Source of the DNA: Marinilabilia rubra
Lineage (GTDB): Bacteria; Bacteroidota; Bacteroidia; Bacteroidales; Marinilabiliaceae
NCBI RefSeq assembly: GCF_003121985.1
Contig: NZ_QEWP01000001.1
Coordinates: forward strand, 372,001 to 436,000
Direction: 5' to 3'
Length of the DNA stretch: 64,000 nt
In this document: positions 34,898-43,028 of the stretch, piece after piece
Numbering within the stretch: the stretch's first letter is position 1
Layout of the letters: every line of letters starts with the position of its first letter
The notes under the pieces: model-generated
The model's input: only the letters and a program-made list of their open reading frames with translations
Told to the model about the DNA's origin: nothing
Databases searched by the model: none
Made by a program: the position numbers and the translations under genes

Positions 34898-36934
34898 ATG
34901 AAGAAATCCTTGTTTTTCCTGAGTGTGCTGATAACTGCACTTTTCTCGTGTAGTCAAACTAAAGAGACTGATATGCAATCTGCTACGATTCCTCAAAACG
35001 TGATTGATCAAACCATCACTACCATCAGTGAAAAGTTTCCTGATGAAGCTGCGCGAATTGAAAAGGGGGTACGTCATTCTGCCTCTCTATGGCGTGATAG
35101 GGATGGGGATGTCAATCAATTTTCGAGCTTCTGCGTAGAAAATTTTATCGGAGAAGAGGAGTCGCTTGATCTGTTTTTTGAAAAGGTTAGCAGAAATCTT
35201 GAGATTTTAAATGGTCATTTTAATCAGATTTCCCTGGAGCTGCTCGAGCCGCTTCATTTAAGATATGGTGAAGTTACTCCAATTGATGAGGTATTTGGGG
35301 GATTTAGTCCGGGGGCTCATCTGGACGAGGATCTTTATTCCAGTAAAATTGCTTTCCGCATAACCCTTAATTTTCCTTATTATTCTCTTTCCGAAAAAGA
35401 AGAGTTGGGGAAAGACTGGTCGCGCAAACAATGGGCTTATGCCCGTCTGGGGGACTTTTTTACTTCAAGAGTGCCGGCAGAATTGAAGCAGGAAGTTTCA
35501 AGAGTAGGTTCCAATTCGGATGTTTATATAAGTGCTTACAATATTTATGCAGGTCAATTGGAGGACAATGAAGGCAAAAAACCATTCCCTGAAGATATGG
35601 TTCTGCTTTCACATTGGAATCTGAGAGATGAGTTGAAGGCGAATTATCCTCTTGGAATACAGGGCTTGCATAAGCAGAAGATGATTTATGAGGTAATGAA
35701 GCGAATCATAGATCAAACCATTCCCCGTGAAGTCATTGATAGTGACGAATATGTTTGGAATCCGTTTTCAAACCGGGTGACTAAGGGTGGTCAGGTTGTT
35801 ACCATTGAAAGAGAGCCTGATACCAGGTATAAACAAATAGTAGACAACTTCAAAGCTCTGAAAGCAATTGATAAATACACTCCGCTTGATACCTACATTA
35901 AAAGAAAATTTGAGGGAGAGATGGAAATTGCTCAACCAGAGGTGGAAACGCTGTTCGTTAAGTTTCTGGAGTCAGATGTTCTTAAAGAAGTGGGCCTTTT
36001 GATCAGTGAGCGATTGAAACGACCGCTTGAGCCTTTTGATATCTGGTATGATGGTTTTAAATCACGTAGTACAATCAATGAAGACGTGTTAACTGCCAAA
36101 ACACGGAACCGCTACCCTAATACTGAAACTTTTGACAAAGACCTGCCTGTTCTTTTGACTCAACTTGGTTTTTCTAATGAAAAGGCCAATTGGATAGGTG
36201 AAAGAGTTTCGGTTGATCCGGCACGTGGATCCGGACATGCATGGGGTGCTGCTATGAAGGGGCAGCAGTCGCATTTGCGCACCCGCATTCCGGAGTCAGG
36301 AATGGATTATAAAGGGTACAATATTGCTATTCATGAGTTTGGACATAATGTGGAACAAACCATATCATTGTATGATATGGACTATTATACCCTCAACGGA
36401 GTCCCTAATACTGCATTCACAGAAGCATTGGCATTTATTTTTCAAAAACGGGACCTTCAGTTGTTGGGAATAGAAACAAATAATCCGAGGCAGGAAGCTC
36501 TTCAGACTCTTGATGTTCTGTGGTCTACTTACGAAATCATGGGGGTTTCATTGCTGGATATGCGTGTTTGGAAATGGCTTTATAAACATCCTGATGCAAC
36601 TCCGGGAGAGTTAAAACAAGCCACTATTCGCCTTGCTCAGGATATTTGGAACAATTATTATGCTCCTGTTTACGGAATGAAGGATGAACCCATTCTGGCT
36701 ATTTACAGTCATATGATTAGCTACCCCTTGTATTTATCAGCCTATGCTTATGGCAATATTATCGAATTCCAGCTTGAACAGCATTTAAAGGACAATGACT
36801 TTGCCAGTGAAGTGCAACGCATCTATAAGCAGGGCAGACTGACCCCGAATGAATGGATGCAGGAGGCGGTTGGCTCTTCTTTGGATGTTGAGCCCATGCT
36901 GCTGAGTGCGGAAGAAGCTTTGAAAGAAATGTAA
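34898..36934 (+). CDS. Zinc metallopeptidase lipoprotein (gluzincin, family uncertain)
   Basis: The 678-residue protein starts with a lipoprotein signal (MKKSLFFLSVLITALFSC, Cys18) and so is membrane-anchored, likely outside the cytoplasm. The zinc motif HEFGH stands in YNIAIHEFGHNVEQ near residue 480, with the likely third ligand Glu in FTEALAF about 30 residues on. This arrangement fits gluzincins such as M3, M32 or M2, but the rest (for example DWSRKQWAYARLGDFF and RARGSGHAWGAA-like segments) does not let me name a family. It is followed by its own terminator. Confidence 0.8.
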   Translation: MKKSLFFLSVLITALFSCSQTKETDMQSATIPQNVIDQTITTISEKFPDEAARIEKGVRHSASLWRDRDGDVNQFSSFCVENFIGEEESLDLFFEKVSRNLEILNGHFNQISLELLEPLHLRYGEVTPIDEVFGGFSPGAHLDEDLYSSKIAFRITLNFPYYSLSEKEELGKDWSRKQWAYARLGDFFTSRVPAELKQEVSRVGSNSDVYISAYNIYAGQLEDNEGKKPFPEDMVLLSHWNLRDELKANYPLGIQGLHKQKMIYEVMKRIIDQTIPREVIDSDEYVWNPFSNRVTKGGQVVTIEREPDTRYKQIVDNFKALKAIDKYTPLDTYIKRKFEGEMEIAQPEVETLFVKFLESDVLKEVGLLISERLKRPLEPFDIWYDGFKSRSTINEDVLTAKTRNRYPNTETFDKDLPVLLTQLGFSNEKANWIGERVSVDPARGSGHAWGAAMKGQQSHLRTRIPESGMDYKGYNIAIHEFGHNVEQTISLYDMDYYTLNGVPNTAFTEALAFIFQKRDLQLLGIETNNPRQEALQTLDVLWSTYEIMGVSLLDMRVWKWLYKHPDATPGELKQATIRLAQDIWNNYYAPVYGMKDEPILAIYSHMISYPLYLSAYAYGNIIEFQLEQHLKDNDFASEVQRIYKQGRLTPNEWMQEAVGSSLDVEPMLLSAEEALKEM

Positions 36935-36956
36935 CATTAATAGGGTTGTTATCATG

Positions 36957-36990
36957 AAAGGTTGTCTTTTTCAGGACAACCTTTTTTTTT
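36957..36990 (+). terminator. Terminator after the zinc-peptidase gene
   Basis: AAAGGTTGTC (36957-36966) and GACAACCTTT (36975-36984) form a 10-bp stem followed by T to 36990. The rest of the gap to 37290 contains nothing I recognise. Confidence 0.9.
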
Positions 36991-37290
36991 GGGTGTGGCC
37001 TGCGATTTTTCTATTGAATTGCAAACTAATAATTTAATGATTGTTTTGAATTCTTGTGATTTCTTGCCCGTCTGCCGGAAAAATGTTTTGTCAAGCTCAA
37101 AAAATAATTGAGATGGTGAGGTCTAAGTATCCCATAAACAAGGAAAAGTAAGTGTCTTGATGTTTTTTTTCTGGGATATGGTGCCGGATGGATAAAAAGG
37201 ATGTAATTATCCATTAATTGTATTGACAAAGAAGAAAACTAAGAATAACTTGAAGGATTGGATTATGAGTTAAACCAAAAATTTAGGACA

Positions 37291-38268
37291 ATGAAATTTT
37301 ATGTTAAAACTTGCCTGCTTCTAATGTTCTTGTCTTTTTCAATAAGCTCCTTTTCACAGGGATTTCTGGAAAGGGTTGCCAAAAAAGCTTCTGAAAAAAT
37401 AGAGAAGAAAGCCGAAAAGAAAGCGGAAGAGAAGATGGATGAAAAGATTGATGAGGGATTTGATGAAGCAGAGGAATCTCTTGAAGGGAGGAAAGAACAG
37501 GAGCCTGAATCCAATAAGAGGCAAAGCTCGAAGCGTATGGAGGAAATGATGAAAAAAATGGGGGTTTCATCAGAGCCTGCACCCGTTGCCGATCAATACG
37601 AGTTTAGCTCAAAAATGAGGATGGAATTTCAGAATTATGATGAGAAGGGAAAATTAAAAGACGAAGGAGAAGTGGTGACCTTTATTTCACCGGGGGAAAA
37701 GAATTTTGCTTATGAGTTTTTATCTGGCACTCCGGATAATAGCCGCGGGCCCGCGAAAGGCATTTTTATTATGGACTATGAAAACGGGTCAACCATTATT
37801 CTGTCTGAAGAAGATGGTGAAAAATCAGGTGTGGTTTACGGTATAAAGTTTTTTGATGAGGCCGTTCAGGATGATGATCCTGAATATACTGAAGAGTACG
37901 AAGAGAAGCAGGATATAAATTACACTAGCCCAGGTTTTAAGAAAACAGGGAGGACCAAAGATATTCTTGGCTATAAATGCAATGAGTATGCTTTTGATGA
38001 CGAGGAGAGTGAAGGAACTGTGTGGATTACGGAAAAGATTGACTGGAAAGCAAAAGATACTTTCTCTACCATTTTCAAGTCAGCTATGACAGCAAGAGGG
38101 ATTTACAATGGGATGATGTTGGAGAGTGAAAGCAAAGATAAATCTTCGGGAGAAGTAAATAAAATGCAAGTGACAGAAATAGACGATAATGCCAATAAAG
38201 TGTTCTCCCCCGGTGAATACCAGTTAGTGAATATGGGCTCTATGAATTTCAGGCAGGGGGAGGAATAA
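37291..38268 (+). CDS. Secreted DUF4412-type protein
   Basis: The protein starts with a signal peptide (MKFYVKTCLLLMFLSFSISSFSQ, shortened). A highly charged coiled-coil-like stretch follows (KKASEKIEKKAEKKAEEKMD, about residues 30-80), then a beta-rich domain with the sequence TKDILGYKCNEYAFDD. The latter matches the DUF4412 family, seen widely in Bacteroidota and of unknown function. The start is set at ATG 37291, because an 11-residue extension to a TTG at 37258 has no support and would lead the signal peptide. It stands alone and converges with the MFS gene. Confidence 0.72.
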   Translation: MKFYVKTCLLLMFLSFSISSFSQGFLERVAKKASEKIEKKAEKKAEEKMDEKIDEGFDEAEESLEGRKEQEPESNKRQSSKRMEEMMKKMGVSSEPAPVADQYEFSSKMRMEFQNYDEKGKLKDEGEVVTFISPGEKNFAYEFLSGTPDNSRGPAKGIFIMDYENGSTIILSEEDGEKSGVVYGIKFFDEAVQDDDPEYTEEYEEKQDINYTSPGFKKTGRTKDILGYKCNEYAFDDEESEGTVWITEKIDWKAKDTFSTIFKSAMTARGIYNGMMLESESKDKSSGEVNKMQVTEIDDNANKVFSPGEYQLVNMGSMNFRQGEE

Positions 38269-38327
38269 CCTCTGTTCCCAAAAGATGAATCTGACTTTTT
38301 ATTCGAATGGATTCTGAAAAGGGCTGT

Positions 38328-39710
38328 TTACTCCCGGTTGATTGATCCCCGGTACCAGGAGAAGTATATGCCGGCCACACCGATAATAGAAAAAGTGATA
38401 AATCCGTAATTCATCGCTTTAAGAAACGTTTCGTTCGGTACCTGTTCCACCTGGCTGTTTCCAAATAACAGAGCGAAGAAAAAAGTAGCAATGGTCATGC
38501 TGATGATTTGGCCCACTACGCGCATAGTGGCAGCGGAACCCGATGCCATCCCGTATTTCGTTTTATCAACGCTACTCATTATGGTGTTCATATTTGGAGA
38601 GGAAAAGAAGGCAAATCCCAGTCCGACCCATGTTAGTAATCCTACAATAAGCAAGGTGGCGGTTTCTGGTCCAAGAAAGGCAAAGGCTGCCAATCCCAGT
38701 GTGCACATTGCCATGCCAATGGTTGCAAGGTAACGCGGCTGTATACGGTCCGATAAACGTCCGGCCAGAGGAGAAAAAATGGCCATCATTATCGGTTGTG
38801 CAACCAGGATCATTCCGGCTTCCCCTGGATCTAAATCTTGTATTTTTTGAAGGTACAGACTCAGTAAAAAAACTATGGCAAAGGTGGCGCTGTAGTTGAT
38901 TAATGCTGCCATGTTGGAGTATGCAAAGAGCCGGTTGCCGGTGTATAGCTTTGTGTTTATCACCGGATTGGCTGACCTGGATTCAACGCCCCAAAAAATG
39001 GCAAGGGAACTAGCCCCTGCTGCAATTAAAATCCATCCTTTCCAAGCCGGGATGGCTGAAGAACCATACACCAGCGCTGTTAATCCAACCATATAAAATA
39101 ATACTCCTTTAAAACTCATGGTTGGCCCGGGTCCATTTTCTTTCTTTTCATCTTTTTCCAGAAAGATCCAGGTGATGGCTATTACGATTATACCAAGTAT
39201 GGTTGATGCTCCGAAGATTGACCTCCAACCAAAGGCCTGAGTTAAAAATCCTCCAAAAAAGGGACCAAATGCCAGCCCCAGGTATACGGCAGAAACGGAA
39301 ATCCCCAATACTCTTCCTTTTTGTTGTGGAGGGAAGGCGGATACTAAAATTGCCGGACCGGTGGTACTTGTTAATGCGGCTCCTCCTCCCTGAAGTAAAC
39401 GGAATCCAATTAACCAATATCCCGAGGTGGCCAGACTGCATAACAAAGATGATAAGGTAAATAGAATAACCCCGATTTTGAACAACCGGTTTATGCCGGT
39501 GAGATCGCCCCAGCGACCTACAGGCAATAGCAAAATTGCCATAGATAACAGGAAAGCTGTTACTACCCAGCTAAGAGTTACAGCATCAAGGCCAAAACTT
39601 CTTTCAATAGCAGGAAGGGCAATGTTAATTGAGGATATTAGAAAGGTTCCCATGAAAGAAGTGGTGGCTACTATTGCCAGAATTGATAATTGTTTTTTAG
39701 TCCAACTCAT
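38328..39710 (-). CDS. MFS drug/metabolite exporter (DHA2, 14-helix type)
   Basis: The 460-residue membrane protein has about fourteen hydrophobic helices. The motif A-like LPVGRWGDLTGINRLFK lies between helices 2 and 3, and the antiporter motif C is suggested by GLAFGPFFGGFLTQAFGWRSIF. It resembles EmrB/QacA proton-driven exporters. No EmrA membrane-fusion partner or regulator is adjacent. A 15-bp perfect inverted repeat flanks its promoter directly upstream, which suggests control by a dimeric repressor that is encoded elsewhere. The substrate is unknown. Confidence 0.88.
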   Translation of the reverse strand: MSWTKKQLSILAIVATTSFMGTFLISSINIALPAIERSFGLDAVTLSWVVTAFLLSMAILLLPVGRWGDLTGINRLFKIGVILFTLSSLLCSLATSGYWLIGFRLLQGGGAALTSTTGPAILVSAFPPQQKGRVLGISVSAVYLGLAFGPFFGGFLTQAFGWRSIFGASTILGIIVIAITWIFLEKDEKKENGPGPTMSFKGVLFYMVGLTALVYGSSAIPAWKGWILIAAGASSLAIFWGVESRSANPVINTKLYTGNRLFAYSNMAALINYSATFAIVFLLSLYLQKIQDLDPGEAGMILVAQPIMMAIFSPLAGRLSDRIQPRYLATIGMAMCTLGLAAFAFLGPETATLLIVGLLTWVGLGFAFFSSPNMNTIMSSVDKTKYGMASGSAATMRVVGQIISMTIATFFFALLFGNSQVEQVPNETFLKAMNYGFITFSIIGVAGIYFSWYRGSINRE

Positions 39711-39713
39711 AAA

Positions 39714-39758
39714 AACGAGATGATTGTTCTAAACAAATATAGAAACAATCATCTCGTT
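39714..39758 (-). promoter_or_regulatory. Operator-like inverted repeat around the MFS promoter
   Basis: AACGAGATGATTGTT (39714-39728) and AACAATCATCTCGTT (39744-39758) are perfect 15-bp inverted copies. The 15-base centre holds the minus-strand -7 element TATATTTG (39734-39741), exact to TAnnTTTG. The proximal arm begins 4 bases before the ATG. A protein bound to both arms would cover the promoter and start region. The next stretch, 39783-40081, shows nothing recognised. Confidence 0.65.
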
Positions 39759-40087
39759 TTAGGTTTTGTTTGCGGTTTATTTATAGTTGCCAATAGAATA
39801 TAGTGTCGTCAGATTCTCTGTTTGCCGTCAGACCGGAGGGGGTGTAAGGGGATTTTTTAGCTGCTTTTTCATTGATGTCTGTCGCCGGGTTATTTTCAAA
39901 GTGTGAAACCATCTTCAAAATAATAATTGGTTTCAAATACCTCCTCCGGAATTTCCGAAGGACTACTTTTTCAGCATATTACCCTCATTAAAGGTTGCCG
40001 GCTTCAAGCTCTTTGCACCGGAGACCTGCCTCAATCGGGGCAAGACGATGTTAAACTTCATAGAGCAGATTTAATTTCCGGTATTTA

Positions 40088-40319
40088 GGGGCTGCTGAAA
40101 AAGTCAAAAGGGCAAAATTTACAAGCCGCCCAATCGAAGGAGTATTGAAATACTTCGAGATTCGGGCGGGGAAGAAAATTTTGTTCTTTTGATTAGCTGT
40201 ATTTTAGGATTAAGTGCAAAGAAATTCGAGTGTGATGCGAAATAAGCTTGCACTTTGGAGTTTGTTGATGTGACTTAAGATTTTAGTATTTAATAATGCA
40301 AGGGTTTTTCAGCGCCCCC
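40088..40319. mobile_element. MITE-like element with terminal repeats and target duplication
   Basis: The 232-bp element has ends GGGGCTGCTGAAAAA (40088-40102) and, inverted, GGGGGCGCTGAAAAA (40319-40305), agreeing in 13 of 15 positions. The flanks carry the same six bases, TATTTA, at 40082-40087 and 40320-40325, as a target duplication would. The 40105-40191 stretch folds into a long hairpin (CAAAAG/CTTTTG, CAAAATTT/AAATTTTG, CCGCCC-AATC/GATT-C-GGGCGG). There is no transposase gene, so it must be moved in trans. Confidence 0.75.
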
Positions 40320-40354
40320 TATTTACAACGATTCTGCAATGATTAGTCATTACT

Positions 40355-42697
40355 CTATCCACAGGTCAGAGAATCTCTTTTTTGTGAGGGAGAAAGTGCA
40401 TGTTTAGTTGCATCTTCGACCTTAAGTTCTTTGTGTAGTGAAAAAACGGCGGTTTGGGTAACCTTGATGGAAGAAGGGCCAGTCCGGACTTTGTATTCCC
40501 CTGGTTCTGCGACCCACTTACCTCTTTCGGTATTAAAATAGCTTAAGTCGCGGGCAGAAATTTTGAATGTGAGTTTCTCTGATTCACCAGGTTGAAGAAG
40601 TTTTGTTTTTGCGAATTGTATCAGTTCCATTACAGGCTTTTTTATCTGACTTTCCGGAGAAGTGAGATAAATCTGAACAACTTCCCGACCGGCAGTAATA
40701 CCCGTATTTTTGATGTTAAGATTTATTGTTACATGCTCCTTAAAATCATACGAAGAAAGTTTTATCTCACTATAATCAAAGGTTGTGTAAGAGAGTCCAT
40801 ATCCAAACTCATAAGCAACCGGGACCTCAAATGTGTTGTAATACCTGTATCCCACAAAAATGTCTTCTTGATATATTACTTCCCAGGGTGTTCTTTTCAT
40901 CATTGAGAAACCTGACAAATCTTTGGTCTCATCAACAACTCCCTCTATTGCATGTCCGGGAAAGTTGGAAGCGGTTGGACAGTCTTCATAAGTAATTGGA
41001 AATGTGACGGCCAGTTTGCCTGATGGGGTTACCTTTCCCGTTAATATATCCACCACGGAGTTTCCGGCTTCTTGTCCTGGGTGCCAGGCAAGCAGTATGG
41101 CATCAGGAAGGTTCCTCCAACTTACCGTTTCAATGGGGGCTCCAATATTAAGGATAACAATGGCTTTTTTATTTTGCTGTTGGAAAGCTTCCGAGACATC
41201 TCTGATCATCTGCTTTTCTTTTTGCGTCAGATAAAAATCACCTTCAATGGCTTCCCTGTCAACTCCTTCTCCCGAATTTCTACCAATGGTGATTATCGCC
41301 AGGTCGTTTTCAAGTGCCATTTTCCGGGCAATTTCCGGGGTTATCTCCAATTCGGAGACCGGTTCTTTTCCTCCAAGCAGAAAGGTTATGAAGTTTTTGG
41401 GCTTTCCTGCTTGCTGACGCATTTTAGTGATGTGTTGGTCGTATGTCAGAGAAAGGTTTTCGTTTGGCTCGAAACCTCCATTTTTGAGGCCTTCAATGAG
41501 AGATATTGTGTAAGCCTCATTGACATCGCCACTACCTGTACCTCCGGAAATAAATTCGTAGGAAGCATTTCCAAAGGCTGCAACTTTTCTTGTTCGCCCT
41601 GAGTCCAAAGGTAAGGCGTTATTTTGGTTTTCGAGAAGTACTATCCCATCTGTTGCAGCCTGGCGGGTTATTTGAGCATGCTTCCCAAGATCGGGCTTTT
41701 GAGAACACTTGTAACTTTTGTACCGAGGTGTCTTCAGCATAACTGATAGTATCCTTTTAATGTTTCTGTCCAGCACCTTTTCTTCCAAAAGGCCGCTTTC
41801 TACAGCCTCAATAATGCTTTCAACCTGATGGGGCTGACCTGGCATGATCAGATCGTTCCCTGCCTGCATTTGTTTTACAAGGTCGTTGCCTGCACCCCAG
41901 TCTGTCACCACGTAACCTTCAAAACCCCATTCATCCCGGAGGATTTTTGTCAATAAATCATGGCTTTCGGATGCATATTGTTCATTGATTTTATTGTAAG
42001 CCGACATTACAGTCCATGGCTGTGATTCTTTGACTGCAATTTCAAATCCTCTTAAGTATATTTCCCTCAACGCGCGTTCGCTGATTACGGTGTTGACTGA
42101 CAAACGGTTTGTTTCCTGATTGTTGGCTGCAAAGTGCTTAATGGAGGTTCCTACGCCGTTGGATTGTACACCGTTTACTATCGCAGCTGCCATTTTTCCA
42201 CTGATTAGCGGATCTTCCGAATAGTATTCAAAGTTTCTTCCACACAGCGAATCACGTTGGATATTGAGTGCGGGTGCCAGTAGAACATCGCCACCATACT
42301 CCAGGACCTCTTTTCCCATGGCTTTTCCAACTTCTTCAGCAAGTTTGGTATCCCATGATGAGGCAAGAACGGTTGCAATGGGGAATGCCGTACAAAAAAA
42401 GGTTTCATTGGAGCCTTCTCGTTTGGGGGAAATCCTTAATCCTGCCGGCCCATCGGCCAGGACCTGTGTTGTTACACCAATATCAGGAAAGGCGGCAGTG
42501 AAGCCAGCTGCCCCCGGCAAGATTTTCCTTATGGTGCGGACCATATCGGTATATGTCGCATCGTCAACCTTTTTTAAGGGGTCTTCAAAGGGAGCTTCAG
42601 CCGACCCGGGAACATCAAAAATTATCCCTGTTCCGATGACCAATTGAGCTTTCTGCTTTAAGGTCATTTTTGATATTAATTCCTGCAAACCACTCAT
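40355..42697 (-). CDS. Glycoside hydrolase family 3 beta-glucosidase-like enzyme
   Basis: The 780 residues show the GH3 order: N-terminal barrel with KHFAANNQE and the nucleophile Asp in VVTDWGAGNDL (about residue 255), then the C-terminal alpha/beta domain with the acid/base region IGRNSGEGVDREA, then a fibronectin III-like domain closing the protein (AGREVVQIYL). No signal peptide is seen, so it should act in the cytosol on imported oligosaccharides. Substrate is likely beta-glucosides but not fixed by sequence. No SusCD pair or transporter flanks it. Confidence 0.93.
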   Translation of the reverse strand: MSGLQELISKMTLKQKAQLVIGTGIIFDVPGSAEAPFEDPLKKVDDATYTDMVRTIRKILPGAAGFTAAFPDIGVTTQVLADGPAGLRISPKREGSNETFFCTAFPIATVLASSWDTKLAEEVGKAMGKEVLEYGGDVLLAPALNIQRDSLCGRNFEYYSEDPLISGKMAAAIVNGVQSNGVGTSIKHFAANNQETNRLSVNTVISERALREIYLRGFEIAVKESQPWTVMSAYNKINEQYASESHDLLTKILRDEWGFEGYVVTDWGAGNDLVKQMQAGNDLIMPGQPHQVESIIEAVESGLLEEKVLDRNIKRILSVMLKTPRYKSYKCSQKPDLGKHAQITRQAATDGIVLLENQNNALPLDSGRTRKVAAFGNASYEFISGGTGSGDVNEAYTISLIEGLKNGGFEPNENLSLTYDQHITKMRQQAGKPKNFITFLLGGKEPVSELEITPEIARKMALENDLAIITIGRNSGEGVDREAIEGDFYLTQKEKQMIRDVSEAFQQQNKKAIVILNIGAPIETVSWRNLPDAILLAWHPGQEAGNSVVDILTGKVTPSGKLAVTFPITYEDCPTASNFPGHAIEGVVDETKDLSGFSMMKRTPWEVIYQEDIFVGYRYYNTFEVPVAYEFGYGLSYTTFDYSEIKLSSYDFKEHVTINLNIKNTGITAGREVVQIYLTSPESQIKKPVMELIQFAKTKLLQPGESEKLTFKISARDLSYFNTERGKWVAEPGEYKVRTGPSSIKVTQTAVFSLHKELKVEDATKHALSPSQKRDSLTCG

Positions 42698-42935
42698 GTT
42701 GCTTTGTATTTTATAGGTTGACGTACATTGTACAATAACATATAAGAATACAAAGGAAAGAATTTATTGTTAACATTCTCACATGGTGTTTCAAAGATAC
42801 AGGATAGGATTAAAAACAGGGCTTCTTTGCAGTCTGAAAATACCTTAAGTAGTGCCAGCAAGAAAACTCATGTTTTTCATCTGTGCTTGCAAGAAGGCGT
42901 CAAGTGTAAGTCTTGCGATGTCAGAAAAACTGGAG

Positions 42936-42951
42936 TCCCGATGCTTCGGGA
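42936..42951. repeat. Short palindrome of a dispersed family (TCCCGATGCTTCGGGA)
   Basis: The same 16-base palindrome frame, TCCCGA-4-TCGGGA, also occurs at 28604-28619, 33368-33383, 51833-51848 and 51870-51885. It lies in the 330-base gap 42698-43028, which otherwise shows only a small palindrome ATTGTACAAT (42727-42736) upstream of the GH3 gene. Confidence 0.6.
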
Positions 42952-43028
42952 TGACTGTTTTGAAGACAAGCATAACGTAGCAATTGTCGATTTCTTGCAA
43001 ATACTAATAAATGCAAGCGTGGCATTCG

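Noticed and set aside
37026-37229. 67-codon minus-strand frame in the gap before the DUF4412 gene
   Set aside because: It has no protein-like features and no promoter; the gap appears non-coding.
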